Source of the DNA: Lumbricus rubellus
Lineage: Eukaryota > Annelida > Clitellata > Crassiclitellata > Lumbricidae
DNA length: 64,000 nt
Assembly: GCA_945859605.1 (NCBI GenBank)
Contig: OX243814.1
Span: 37,198,524 to 37,262,523 of the forward strand
Reading direction: 5' to 3'
Below the pieces are notes generated by a model. It did not search any database. It saw only the letters and a list, made by a program, of their open reading frames with translations, and was not told the DNA's origin. The number at the start of each line of letters is the position of its first letter. Positions within the stretch are counted from its first letter, which is position 1. Position numbers and translations under genes: made by a program. Shown here one piece after another: positions 10,385 through 21,970 of the stretch.

Positions 10385-10604
10385 GCTATAATATTGGCTT
10401 CTTGTCTACATACAAACTTTATGCCCAATCAAGCATAGTTGTACGGCAATCGTAGTTGCAGGACCGTTGCTGGTGTATATTTTAAAATATAATAACGCTA
10501 TCAACTATATTTTGGAAATTAGTCACATTACTGATAATTATAAAGAATTACATGTTAAGGAATATTTTTCCTAATTAGCCTGTGTTTTCTGACTGTTTCC
10601 TCAG

Positions 10605-10640
10605 CATATACAACACATCCTACCACAACAGCGGCTCCAG
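10605..10640 (+). CDS. Linker exon 3 (Thr/Pro-rich, 36 nt)
   Basis: This 36-nt exon is phase 1 to 1, acceptor TTTCCTCAG, donor CCAG|GTAAG. It encodes AYTTHPTTTAAPG, one codon shorter than linkers 1, 2 and 4, between CUB3 and CUB4. Confidence 0.78.
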
Positions 10641-11006
10641 GTAAGCCTACAACAATGATCTCTACCACTATAGGAATGTCGACCATTTCTAAGACTGCTA
10701 TAAGTATCAAGTATAATACTTGCTGGAAAAAGTTTATCACCGTTAATTATAAGAAAAAAATAGATGAACCAGAGCTCAGCGCAGACTTGATAGCGTCGTT
10801 TTGATAGTTTTGCCGTATTAAACGTCTGAGTCGCTTCAAGTCGAGGAAACAGCGATAAAGTCGATCGTTGTTTTTTAGACTTGAAGCGACTTAGAAATAT
10901 TTCACGTAATACATTTTGTAGCTACGTAACACATGACTTGATCCGAAAAACTCAAATATGTCAGTCGTATTATCTAGACTCTATAGTGTAATATTGGTGT
11001 TTGTAG

Positions 11007-11194
11007 GCTGTGGTACCACTGTTTACACCGAACCATCTGGAACAATAACATCACCAAATTATCCTAGAGACTACAACAACAATGACAACTGCACCTATGC
11101 AATACAGGCATCACAGACAAGTTCATTTGTCATGATTTTCCAAGCATTCGATTTGGAGGGTCCTTCTGGTAACTGTGAATACGACTGGGTACAG
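11007..11194 (+). CDS. CUB4 N-half exon
   Basis: This 188-nt exon (one codon longer) is phase 1 to 0, acceptor TTTGTAG, donor TACAG|GTGAG. It encodes GCGTTVYTEPSG, ITSPNYPRDYNNNDNC and EGPSGNCEYDWVQ. The extra codon lies in the loop before the third cysteine. Confidence 0.88.
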
Positions 11195-11229
11195 GTGAGA
11201 ATATTTTGCAAGAATGTGTGTTTAAAATA

Positions 11230-12240
11230 ATTCGTGTCAAATCATCCGATGTTGCAGATCTATTTGCGTAGAGCGCCGATATGCAGATGCCATACGTTAT
11301 TCATAACCAGTTAGTCCACAAGCAAGTCCATCACGTGACGCCGCCTTCTGTATGCAATAGGCTTTGACTAACTAGGTAGCCAATTGATAGGCTATGTAGC
11401 GACTTGTATAAAATATTTGAAAAAAGCTTGAACACACTGCGGTACGGTACCGGAAGCCAATGCAGCACGTCACGCAGCATTGGTTTCACATGATCGCATA
11501 ACTATCGGTATACGGCGGTTACACACGAACTTTCCTGCTGCATTCAACAAGTTAGAGACTTAGAGAGTTAGAGTTAAGTGGACTGAAGGAGCTTAGTTAT
11601 AGGAACAGTCAAACCAGATGAGGTCAGATTTACCAGGGTTAAATATTTGAGGCGCATTATGCTACTCCGTAGTATGATGGCCACAATGATGCGCAAAGTC
11701 GCTTTGTAGTATTTGCAGCTTCATTTAAGCCCAGGTGTGCATGCAGTTTGGTGTCATGATCATCAGCATAGAGGTGGATTTCTATGCCATGATGATAGTT
11801 GTAGCCTATCATTTATCTTGTATTAATAAGTTGTTTCAATACTATCTTTGTGTTCCTGTAATTATAAGCACTGGCTGTTATGGCTGTCATGCGCTAATGT
11901 GTTTTCCGAATTGTAGGCTACATGATTATTCGACGGCACTCTTATCGGGATTGTCCGTCCACTATCTGAATTTCTATTATTATTTTGATAGACACAGCAA
12001 ATGTTAACGATTATGCTCACTGCTATAAATTTTTCTATGTTCGCTCAGAAATTAAAATTACTTCAATTGAATTGAAGGTTATATAATAAACTCCCACAGC
12101 CAGGTTGTTCTCCCAAATCTTTTTATTAATTAATGTTCATTTGAAAATTAGAGTCTTTGTGTAAACGGGTTTGTTTAAAAAAACATTTTCATGGCCTGAC
12201 TCTCTTTCTCGCTACCATTTTCTTTGATTACATATCTGTT
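11230..12240. other. CUB4 intron, no gene seen
   Basis: This is the intron between the CUB4 halves. Its ends match sister introns, and about 11400-12060 is unlike them and may be an unidentified insertion. No conserved ORF or TIR pair was found. Confidence 0.5.
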
Positions 12241-12257
12241 AAACTGTTGTAATGTAG

Positions 12258-12420
12258 ATTGGATGTTCGGACGGTAGCACTGTAACACCAAAACATTGTG
12301 GTTTCACCCGTCCACCTCCGTTCGTCATTGACACCTGCAAAGAAGTATTCGTTAGGTTTCATAGCGATGATGCACTAACTTACCAGGGATTTAGTCTTCA
12401 GTACTCCGTTACTCCAGATG
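12258..12420 (+). CDS. CUB4 C-half exon
   Basis: This 163-nt exon is phase 0 to 1, acceptor TGTAATGTAG, donor AGATG|GTAAG. It encodes IGCSDGSTVTPKHCG, FTRPPPFVIDTCKEV and FHSDDALTYQGFSLQY. It has no in-frame ATG and is more diverged than CUB1-3, but its cysteines are intact. Confidence 0.86.
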
Positions 12421-12532
12421 GTAAGTTGCCTCATTGCCTCGATGGTATGTTGTGCTTCTTAAATTTTGAATACTTTATGATAACTCAGTGTGACTTGGAG
12501 CCTATAGACAATTGATATTATAAATATGGCAT

Positions 12533-12728
12533 CAGCAGCAGTAGAATGGTAGCAGTTGTGGCGTTTGTAGTAATTGTAGTAGTTGGATGCAGTAGTATAG
12601 TAGCAGTAGTATTTGTGGCAGTAGTATTTGTGGCAGTAGTAGTTGTGGCAGTAGTAGTAGCAGCAGCAGTGCAGCACCAGTAGTAGTATAACATTAGCAG
12701 TAGTAGTAGTAATCGTAGTAGTTGTAGC

Positions 12729-12805
<77 letters not shown>

Positions 12806-12905
12806 CCTAGGAGTAGTAGGAGTAGTAGCGGTAGTAGTAGCAGCAGCAGCAACAGCAGCAGTGGTAGTAGCCGTAGTAGCACCAGCAGCAGCCATAGTAA
12901 TAGCT
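12533..12905. repeat. (TAG/GTA)n microsatellite of cassette 4
   Basis: Long array with a pure (TAG)n core at about 12730-12805 and CAG-rich flanks, in the intron following the CUB4 C-half exon. Confidence 0.9.
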
Positions 12906-13095
12906 TCTTTTTTAGGCCAATGCATATAAAATTTTATGCTCTGTTAATTATACATAGTTTGTACTGTCTTACTGTCATGCTAATCTAATTTCAATCGATA
13001 AGCAGAAGCATTGTAGGTGTAGGGTCATAACTGTATATTTAAAAAACAACACCATGAGCGATAACTGGGCAATCACTTGCATAAAGAATTGCACA

Positions 13096-13178
13096 TTAAC
13101 TCTTTCCCGCCGGATGGGGTCACCCGTGACCCCATTAACAGCATAGGTATAAAAACAATTCCGGCTGAAATGAGTTAA
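13096..13178. mobile_element. 75-bp TTAA-flanked mini-MITE
   Basis: The insert at 13100-13174 is flanked by TTAA at 13096-13099 and 13175-13178. Its ends are imperfect inverted repeats (CTCTTTCCCGCCGG against CTCATTTCAGCCGG), and it carries the internal palindrome GGGGTCACCCGTGACCCC. Paralogous introns (for example at about 10550-10560) show the unoccupied site ACATGTTAAGGAATA. It is probably a piggyBac-type internal-deletion derivative. Confidence 0.75.
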
Positions 13179-13223
13179 GGAATATTTTCCTCATTAGTTT
13201 GTGTTTTCTAACTGTCACTTCAG

Positions 13224-13262
13224 CAAATTCAAAATCGCCTGCCACAAAGATCTCCACAACAG
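13224..13262 (+). CDS. Linker exon 4 (Ser/Thr-rich)
   Basis: This 39-nt exon is phase 1 to 1, acceptor TCACTTCAG, donor AACAG|GTAAG. It encodes ANSKSPATKISTTG, diverged from the other linkers but with Ser/Thr/Pro character retained. Confidence 0.75.
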
Positions 13263-13844
13263 GTAAGCCTACAACAAATATAGCCTAATTATTGTAAATC
13301 GGTGATAAAAACGTGGTGACGTTTTATTAATCATTCACCAGAAATTTGACCTTTAGGCATGTTTTTCAGTACACAACCCCTTCGTACCATTCTGCTTATC
13401 CATTGTCAATAATATTATTGGCTATACAGTTAACTATACAGTTAACTTTTTCTAATAATTTTCACCTCACAAGATTGATTTTACAACTGCACAGATTCAT
13501 TTACGACTGCATATTTTGTGTACAACTGCACGTTAAAAAAAACCTGGCCCTATAATAAAGGGCCTATGGTTCGTAGACCGCATGCTCTGCGCTCCAGACC
13601 GCACGACTTTGAACTATCCATAATATAATCTTATCGGTACTTTATTTTCATCTCTCGAGTAGCCTTCGCTTCTGGACTATTCATAGTGTTAAATTTGATG
13701 ATGATGAGTTCACTGCCCGAGGCTGGTCCGTTTGCTTTTACGCCTCTGGGGATGAGATGAGTGAGGGGATTTCCCGTTAGCTTCATCACAGACATTATTT
13801 TGTGATTGAGCAACTTATGAAAAATCTCTAGCCTATACGCAATG

Positions 13845-13911
13845 GTTTGAGGTAGGTTCGAACGTACGACCTTCGGTCACAAGACACAGAACATACCACT
13901 ACACCAGACGG
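13845..13911 (-). mobile_element. tRNA-like SINE head
   Basis: The reverse complement reads CCGTCTGGTGTAGTGGTATG, an A-box-like segment, and later CGTTCGAACCTACC, a B-box-like segment, at tRNA-like spacing. No 3' tail or TSD could be assigned, so it may be a fragment. Confidence 0.6.
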
Positions 13912-14063
13912 AATATTTTGGTTCAGTCGATTTTTCAATTTATTCGAGAAATCATGGAAGCATGAAAATGGAACAAAAAAAATAAACTAATCAGCGTGGT
14001 ATCGGCGGACATCATCCGAAAAACTCATACGTATCACTTAGAGTGTAATATTGGTGTTTGTAG

Positions 14064-14248
14064 GCTGTGGTAGCACTCCGTACACAGAACCATCTGGAAA
14101 TATATCGTCACCAAATTATCCTGAAAGCTACAACGGTAACGAAAACTGCACCTATGCAATACAGGCATCACAGTCAAGTTCAGTTGCTATTTTTTTCCAA
14201 GCATTCCATTTGGAAAACTCAAGTGACTGTCGTTTCGACTGGGTGCAG
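14064..14248 (+). CDS. CUB5 N-half exon
   Basis: This 185-nt exon is phase 1 to 0, acceptor TTTGTAG, donor TGCAG|GTGAG. It encodes GCGSTPYTEPSG, ISSPNYPESYNGNENC and SDCRFDWVQ. Its partner exon lies 6.7 kb downstream because the intron is filled with transposable elements. Confidence 0.87.
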
Positions 14249-14484
14249 GTGAGAATAGCTATTTGTAAGAAAGTGCTTTCAAAATCATTTTCGTGTCAGA
14301 GGGGCAGGAGTTGCGAATGCCCAGTGGCATCGGAGCTTTAGGGGCCGGGGTAAACTTATTATTTCAATTATTATTTTTTTGCCCTGAGGTACTTCATTCC
14401 CCCAGGGACTTATGGACTATTATTAATTGAAGAATGATCGTCTGATGGGTCAGGCCTCGTCTTCAGGGTGTAAGGCAAAAGTGC

Positions 14485-14836
<352 letters not shown>

Positions 14837-17800
14837 ATTGCAAAACAGACAAGTGCCTATTCTAACGTCTCTTCCGAAGAGTAATAATTTTAATATGGTT
14901 CATGGTCCTCGTCCCCGGTGTCGTGCATAAAAGTTCCTCTAAATGCTACTGCGTTGTAGCGTTGTGTGCAGATTGACAGGCGCTGAAAAAGAAATGTCGT
15001 CTCCTGAGAGTCGCCCGTGGTGCCAGTCAGCCGACGACCTAGTTCCTCCATGAACTCGCGGCCTGACATGTTGATTGGCCCCAATGTTTCTAACGCGATC
15101 GGAACGAAGCTGTGGGTTGCAGGGAGGTCTGCGTATTTAGTTATTTTGCGCGAGGCGGCCAGTTCAGCCGCGCTCCCAGGTGTTGATGCTGTCTTCTCTA
15201 TGTAGGATGCGGCGCAGGTATGGATGCTGGTTGCGTCCCAGGTGATGTATTTTCCTCCAGCCCACGGTATGAGCGTCGCCCCATCTGGCCTCTTACCGTC
15301 GGTGCGAAGAAGTCCTGGGGGTTCTTTCGAGCTCGGGATGTCCGCTCTTTTCAGCGATCTCCATATGATGTCGTTCATCGCAAAGTGGCGGCTTGATCGT
15401 CCTTCCGATTTCTTGCAAACCAGCCCATGGTGACCTCCGGGATCCGCCGTCTCGCCACATTGGCACTGATGTGGAGTGCACAGGTTGAGACCCAGGCGTA
15501 GGCCGATCGCCACTCGCATCGCCTCGTTGCTCAGGCCTAGGCCGCACGAAACAACTGGCACGGTGGAAAGCCAGTCCCCGGCGTGTGGCGCTGAGATCGC
15601 TCCCAGTCTGGCTCGGTTGAGCGGGTCGCTATTCGCGGACCACACGATCGCCTTGTCTTGATCGATCAAGGGTCTGTCCCATGTCTTTTGTTTATTCCGT
15701 GCAGACCCCTCATCTCCGGGCAACGTTGAACTGCGAGCCTCGTGGATTTCTTTCTCGTAGACGTCCAGCAGTTCATCGCGGTCAAGGATGGCCATCCCGA
15801 GTGTCTTGGTCGATGCAGCTGACGCTAAAAAAGCTGAAGAAGCCAGCATCGTGACCCGTCTCACACCGAGACCGCCATCCCTGATTGGCAGTGTGGCTTG
15901 TAGCCACTGAATGTCATTGAGTTCGATGTTAAAAATCCTCTGAAGTCCATTTCTCATCTGGGCGTCGATAGTTTCCAAAAAGGGGTGTCCCCAGCATGGG
16001 GCCGAACGAAGTAGATACGTAAGTTTTGGCGCTCCAAAGCATGATCGTAGTAGCATGAGTGCGCCTTGTGCTTCGAGGCAAGCAAGATCTTTCAACGCCA
16101 TCTCTAATGTGTTGCTGTGGTTCTCCAGTGCTCGGTCCAATGCTTTCCCTCTGAATAATGGTGCTCCTAACAGAGTTAGAGAGTCTCGGTCAACTCGCTG
16201 GAAGCCGACAAGAGCATCCTCCTTGCGTTCGCCATCTGATAGGTATTCGCATTTGTGCCGGTTAAGATGAATGCCCAAAGATTGTTCCAGATCTGCTATT
16301 GTGGCAAGATCGTGACGAATGTTGTCCATTTTGCCTCCTAGAGAGATGTCGTCCAGAAATCCCAGCCGGAAGTCGGCCTCCATTGTGCGCAAATAGGGTT
16401 GCAGCGGTAGACAGAAGAGCAAGGGCCCTAAAGGGTCGCCTTGTTGGGGTCCCATTTGGGACCGGACCTCGAAAGCCCCGAACTGAAGAAGGGACTCGGC
16501 TGCGTAGGCCTGGTGAACGAAGGCGTACTGCCTGTAGCATCACATCTCTTCGCATCGTGTTGAACGCGTTGGCGAAGTCCAGCTTAACGAAGATCTGGTC
16601 TTCTGCCATGTCGGTTACGAAAGCCCTGGCCGCGTGGACCGCCGCCTCTGCTCCGCCTGGAGTGGCAATGCCAACCTGGATGGGAGCGAAGAAATGCGAC
16701 AACTTGCTTATTGCGTGTTTGTTAGCGCATTTAGCCGCAAGCCTTCTCCACACGTACCCAATGACGATTGGTCTGAGTCCTCCGGTTTTCTTAGCGAGGG
16801 CGATGAGGCTGCCTCCGAACATCAGACAGCGGATTTCTTGCGGACATTCGCCCCTCAGCATAGTGTTGACAAATCCTGTCAGGGCCCGGCGGAGGTCCTC
16901 CGAGGACTCGCGATTCTTCAGTAGGTCCAACAGATGCTGGGGACGTAAACCATCCGGACCACCAGACGATCCCACCGGAAACGATCTGACCGCATCTTCA
17001 ACGTCTTTCTCTGTTATCTGGATGGGTGTGGTCTCTGCCGCATCAGGTAGTAGTGCTAGATTAGCACCCCAGGCATCCGAGGGATGTTTTTCTTGGATTA
17101 AGGCCAGAGTTTCGTTTGTTGCTTTGACCGGAAAGTCGCGGCTACAGAGGATCCGAGTGGCAGCACGTATGTTGCCCTCTTCCAGCTTGGAATTGACCGC
17201 TGCCAGGACCAGATCCTTCGCATTCCAGGCCTTGCTTTGATGCCTGCTATCTCTGAGTTTCTCGTTGATGTCCTCCGTTCGATGAAAGTTCTGCCCGTCC
17301 AATCGCTTTTTGATTACGTTCGCAAGGTTGCGTCTCCGACCTGCTCGCGATGGCTGCTCCAGAATGTTAGTTGCGAACCATAGAAGTTTGCGCCAAGACT
17401 CGACTCTTTCCGGTTTATCACAGATGGTTTGCAAGATTGCCGTGAGAGTTTTAGAGCACGCAAAGCGGGCCCCTTTGGGAATGTGTTTGAGTATCCTTCG
17501 GCCTTGTTGTCTCGGGTGCTGTATGACCTCATTTTCGCAGCCGACGTGTGTCGTGTTGACAGGCCTAGAAGCGCCGCTTGTGGGGTCAAGTTGAACCGAT
17601 CCCGCTGTCACTCTACCGTCAAGTTGAGGTGCCTCTGTGCCCTGCGTACTACCTACCGACGTCGAAGGCAGTGGAGGTTGACGGGAGCCGGGGCACGGGC
17701 TATGCCTAGGGCCGTGTAGGTGTACGGTTCCGTCCTTGAGGTGCAATTGTCTGACCGCCAAGCACCGGCTGCACACTCCGCTGGCTTTGTTGACATTCGT

Positions 17801-18071
17801 CTGAGTGTCGATAGAGGCCTGTGATTGGCTGGAGAGCCTTGGCATATCATTAACAGGTAACCTCAGACATTGAAACAAACCGTACAAAAATCCTTGCAAA
17901 CGTCTCGTAAAAGATTCACAAAACCGTAATTCCAGTCGTGGCGGCGGGACGAACTACGAACAAAGTAAACTTCCTGTAATTCCGTGTGTTTAAACGTTTG
18001 AAGACATTTAAAATTAATGAAAATTCACCACCGTCAAAACAAACGACTGCACGAGGACGAGACCTCGTGAC

Positions 18072-18073
<2 letters not shown>
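14837..18073 (-). mobile_element. Non-LTR retrotransposon with C-terminal endonuclease, inserted in (TAA)n
   Basis: This is an element of about 3.2 kb whose 5' end (GGTCACGAGGTCTCG on the minus strand) and 3' end (CAATAAAGGAAGTTG) both abut TAA arrays. Its single ORF is frameshifted but nearly complete. An RT plus a downstream CCHC and PD-(D/E)XK-like motif is the layout of early-branching non-LTR elements such as the R2, R4 and CRE groups. The clade cannot be fixed from sequence reading. Confidence 0.85.
14890..17845 (-). pseudogene. RT-endonuclease polyprotein of the non-LTR element (one frameshift)
   Basis: Two overlapping minus frames, 17845 to about 16530 and about 16530 to 14890, together encode about 980 residues. 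In order they show an N-terminal Cys/His cluster (CSRC, then HLHGPRHSPCPG), RT fingers (SSGGPDGLRPQHL, GGSLIALAKKTGGLRPI), motif A (VKLDFANAFN), GPQQGDPLGPLLF, the catalytic LDD (GFLDDISLGG), a zinc knuckle (CQCGETADPGGHHGLVC) and an endonuclease-like block (DGKRPDGATLIPW then WDAT). The frame shift lies between RRDVMLQAV and YAFVHQAYAAES, inside the RT. The start MPRLSSQSQ is preferred over the more upstream Met at 17899. Recent inactivation is inferred because all motifs are otherwise intact. Confidence 0.85.
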
Positions 18074-18113
<40 letters not shown>

Positions 18114-18131
18114 TATTATTATTGTCATGTT
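18074..18131. repeat. (ATT)n array shared by two LINE copies
   Basis: This short ATT array lies between the 5' end of the 3.2-kb LINE (18073) and the 3' end of the truncated copy (18132 onward), so both elements meet in the same repeat. Confidence 0.85.
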
Positions 18132-18541
18132 ATGTTATTGAAAGGCTACCCCTTTTCCAAATCGGGCAAAGTGTTAACGAAAGAGCCCGTGAAAGCCACA
18201 GCGTTAAAGCGCTGGATAGTAATTGAAAGTCTTTGAAATAGAAAGGACGTCTCTCTCAGATCGTCCAACGCCTTTGACAAATGACGACCCAAGTCAGTTA
18301 AGAAGACAATTCCTCTAGAATTGATGGGTCCTAGCGTCTCCATGGCCAACGGAATGAAGTCGTGTGTAGCTGTAATTGACACATATTTTTGTTCCTTTCC
18401 TTTCTACTATCTGCTATTTCTGCTGCAGCTCCTGCAGTGACAGCGGTTGCCTGTAGATAGGAGGGCGCAAGGGTGTCGACCACTGTGGCATCCCATGCGA
18501 GACATCGGCCCGCTTTCCATGGGATAAGGGTGGTGCCAATT
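18132..18541 (-). pseudogene. 5'-truncated second copy of the endonuclease LINE
   Basis: The minus strand encodes GTTLIPWKAGRCLAWDAT, a frameshift near 18385, then THDFIPLAMETLGPI, ETSFLFQRLSI and FNAVAFTGSFV, parallel to the C-terminus of the 14.9-kb copy but clearly diverged. The 5' truncation at 18541 abuts AT-rich repeats and the 3' end abuts (ATT)n. Confidence 0.85.
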
Positions 18542-18616
18542 ATTATAATACTATAATTAATATTATATTATAATATTAATATTATAATATACATGCTATG
18601 TTAATATTATTATTAC

Positions 18617-18650
<34 letters not shown>
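18541..18650. repeat. AT-rich (ATT/TAATAT)n tract
   Basis: ATTATA/AATATT repeats grade into a pure (ATT)n at 18618-18650, on the 5' side of the truncated LINE copy. Confidence 0.8.
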
Positions 18651-18651
<1 letters not shown>

Positions 18652-18708
18652 TTTATTTTATTTTTTTTACCCGAGGTATATAATTATGTTCCTCAAAGTT
18701 TAAGAATC

Positions 18709-19988
18709 TATTATACCAGCGGTTCTCAACCTTGTTCATGAGGCGACCCCTTTTTGACATGCCGAAAGTTGCGACGACCCCCAGCAAAAAATTGATCAAG
18801 TTACCCTTCCTTCACTGCTTTTTGATACTACCATTGTCCATTGTTTATGCATTTTCACTGTCTTCATAATTTGAAAATTGCTTGTGGCTATATTGTGTGC
18901 TCGAGGCTTCTTGGCTCTTGCAATTATGAGAGCAATCTAGCCTATTCGTTAGTGTGAAGTTGGAAGTTTTATAAATCCATTCAGCAGAGTGAGGGTTTGG
19001 ATTTTCCAGGTTATCGATTTAAAAATTCACATTGCAATGGTGGCATTTTAAGCTTCCATTTTAACAAAAATTTTCATCATTTCAGTGCTAATAGCCGTGG
19101 TTTAAGACTTAGAAATTGTCCTGACCCATTCTTTAAAAATATCTAATTTCCACACTTGCATTTAAAGTTGCCATCTCAACCAAATTTCTCATAATTTCAG
19201 TGCTGAAAGATAAGACTCAAGACTGTAGTAAATGCCATAAGAAATTCTCCCTAGCCTATTGTTTCAATTTCTTGGAACTTCCCCACTGTAGGCTAAAGAC
19301 TGCACTTTAGGCTGTCAGCTTAATAAAATTGCTAATTTTCTTCAATGCTGTTAGTCATGGTTTAAGACTTAAGAGTGTCATCACCCAATTTCTTGCAATT
19401 ATTTGGATCTGCACAGAAACTGCAACATTTCAAGCTGTCATCTTAACAAAATTGTAAGTAGTTCAGTGCTTATATAGAGACGTGGTTTAGGTTTTTAATA
19501 AATAATCCCTCCCGCTTGTTTACATTTTTTGCAGATGCAATGATCGAATTCTAAGCTGGCATCTTAGCAAGTTTGCTCATTGTGGATGAACAGTGAGCAG
19601 CACTGTAGAAATTGATGATGTTCAGTTGTTCACGATATATTTATGACTTAATTATATTGGGAGATATAGGCTAAGCAGCTCGGTCTCCATTCTTTGAGCA
19701 AGCTGAATATTGTTCCATTTTTTACAGAATGGTTGAAGTGGAATTTGCATTTGAAAACTATAATAATGGCAAAATAAAATTAGGCCTAGTTGCTGCAATC
19801 TAACGAATGAATCTTAGGAGAAGCATTGAGTAAAAAATTATTTTAAGTTGCTATGGTGTATAATAATTATCGTTGAAATTTCTAGTACTTTTTTTACAAA
19901 TTTTGAAGGGTCCAGGCGACCCCTGGCAAATCGTCAGGCGACCCCCCTGGGGGTCGCGACCCACAGGTTGAGAACCGCTGTATTATAC
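18709..19988. mobile_element. Charlie-like hAT non-autonomous element (1264 bp)
   Basis: The element spans 18717-19980. Its TIRs are CAGCGGTTCTCAACCTTG and the inverse of GGTTGAGAACCGCTG, with GGGTCGCGACCC-type subterminal sequence at 19950-19962. The 8-bp TSD TATTATAC lies at 18709-18716 and 19981-19988. TIR and TSD match the hAT/Charlie (MER5-like) style known across animals. The interior has no transposase; it is built from a degenerate repeat of about 115-145 bp (19030-19620). Confidence 0.88.
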
Positions 19989-20750
19989 GGTATGTAGTTA
20001 GTGGACCTCGTGCTCTTTTGAGTGGAACTCCCGATACACCGATTGCTGTTTAGGAGGAAGATAGGCTGGTATCAGATATTCCACTGCAGTTGTACGCAAA
20101 CTGCCATTTTGAGGAACTGGTTCAATGCTGGAAGTTTCAACACTGGCCGGTAGATTGATTGTTTCGCACGCGGAAATGTCGGCTTTTAAAGGCGAGTTGT
20201 GACACAGGCATCTCGGTAGAGCGCTGGGAACGTTCCAAACTGCAGAGTAGAACTGAACATAACGGTGATAAATGGCGCCGCCCCATCAGTCGCAGTCTTT
20301 ATATCATCCATCTTCTGGTCGAAGAAATCAGTCAAGGCATCCGCAGTAAGACCGGACCTAGAGCCCGGTGACTCATTAGCTTTTATACGCAATCCATCAT
20401 CGATATCTCGCCAGACCTCAGCAGGATTATCATGCTTGTCTATCCTCGTCATCCAGTAATCCCGAAGCTTCGACTCCATCAACTGATGCAACTCGCTAAG
20501 TGTCCTGATCCACTGCTCACGAATGCGGGCTATAATTATACGTCGATGAATAAAAGAGTATTGAACTTCGTCGTCCTCTCTGAGTGTCCTTCCTTTCCTC
20601 GACATCTCCCACTCCCCAGGTAGAGTACGTCTGTTAAGGTCGGCGGTTGTTTTGTCACTGGGGGTAGGGCCTACTCTCTGGCTACCATCAGTGAACACCA
20701 GACGACACCAGTGACCGAAACGAGCGCAGTCTTGCAGGGATGGTCGCATA
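19989..20750 (-). pseudogene. CR1/L2-like LINE relic (pre-RT and RT fingers)
   Basis: The minus strand encodes EWEMSRKGRTLREDDEVQ, MTRIDKHDNPAEVW, ALTDFFDQKMDDIKTATDG, then after an internal deletion GTFPALYRDACVT and, in decayed frames, an RT block resembling YRPVxxLPxLxxxL and a PPKQSxYREFHS-type segment. Open frame runs 20749-20186 and the rest is broken. It fills part of the CUB5 intron. Confidence 0.72.
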
Positions 20751-20944
20751 CGAGCAGGATGGACGAGTACGTGATAGTAACCTATAAGTTATAACTGGGT
20801 ATTTTTCAGGCTCTGTTGTGTACAGTACGCTGTTCACTGTTCAGCATTAGAAAAAATAGGCCTGAACCCATTTTCAAAACTTGACTCTCTTATTCAGCGA
20901 TCTTTTCCCTGTCTTATATCTTCTGCTGAACTGTTGAAATGCAG

Positions 20945-21107
20945 ATCGGATGTAAGGACGGTAGCAATGTAACACCGAAACACTGTGGTTCAGCTATTCC
21001 ACCGCCCGTCGTCATCAACAACTGCAGCGAAGTTTTGATTTGGTTCCATAGCGATGAATCACAATCTTACAGCGGATTTAGTCTTCTGTACTTAGATACG
21101 TCATATG
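20945..21107 (+). CDS. CUB5 C-half exon
   Basis: This 163-nt exon is phase 0 to 1, acceptor TTGAAATGCAG, donor ATATG|GTAAG. It encodes IGCKDGSNVTPKHCG, AIPPPVVINNCSEV and FHSDESQSYSGFSLLY. It is the most diverged C-half but keeps all three cysteines, and it is the last CUB before the stalk. Confidence 0.87.
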
Positions 21108-21224
21108 GTAAGTTGTCTCAATGCTATGATGGATTTCTTAGATTTAAGCAGGTAATGAATACTCAGTAGGACCCATAACACATTGATATCAGCAGCCGCA
21201 GAAATAGCAATTTAACAAAAGAAG

Positions 21225-21262
21225 AAGCAATAGAAGTGCAGTAACAGTAGCAGTAATAGTCT

Positions 21263-21300
<38 letters not shown>

Positions 21301-21328
21301 ATAATAGTAGTAGTAGTAGTAGTATATA

Positions 21329-21386
<58 letters not shown>

Positions 21387-21390
21387 AGTG

Positions 21391-21423
<33 letters not shown>

Positions 21424-21630
21424 TTGGTAGTGGTAATGGTAGTGGTGGCGGTAGCTGTTGCGGTGGCGGTGGCGGCGGCGGTGGCGGCGGCAGCAGCAGC
21501 AGTAGTAATGGTGTAGTAGTAGTAGTTTGGCTGTAGTAGTACGCCTAGTAGACCTAGTAGTAATAGTAGTTGTGGCGATGCTGGTGGTGGTGGTGTTGGT
21601 GGTGGTAGTAGTAGTAGGTGTAGTATTTTT
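21225..21630. repeat. (TAG/GGT)n microsatellite of cassette 5
   Basis: Long trinucleotide array with TAG, GGT and GGC variants in the intron after the CUB5 C-half exon. The poly-Thr/poly-Leu ORFs here are artefacts. Confidence 0.9.
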
Positions 21631-21895
21631 AGCAGTAGTAGTAATAGCCTAATTATAATTGTAGTTTCTTGTGTGCATAATTTTTTATCAAGTTTTGTTC
21701 GCATTGTTTCTACGGTTTTACCACATGCTATACTAATTTCAGTCGACAATCGTAGTTGCAGAACCGTTGCAAGTGAATATTTAAAGAAAATAATAACCCT
21801 AGCAAAGCAACGTCAGCTGGGCAATCAATGATGTCAAAAATTACACGCTAAGGAATATTTTATTCATTATGTTTTCTAACTGTTATTTACAACAG

Positions 21896-21970
21896 AGCCA
21901 ACCACAAAAAGCTCCACCACAAGTCTACCTACTACAACGATGTCGACCGCTTCTACGACTGGTACGTCTG
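21896..21970 (+). CDS. Stalk exon A (Ser/Thr-rich)
   Basis: This 75-nt exon is phase 1 to 1, acceptor TATTTACAACAG. The preferred donor TCTG|GTAAA is homologous to the donor of stalk exon B; an alternative in-frame donor lies at 21961. It encodes EPTTKSSTTSLPTTTMSTAS and STTGTSG, a mucin-like stretch. Earlier linkers appear to be shortened versions that use an upstream GTAAG donor. Confidence 0.72.

Noticed and set aside
16299..17240. 313-codon + strand ORF
   Set aside because: It is the antisense shadow of the endonuclease LINE polyprotein.
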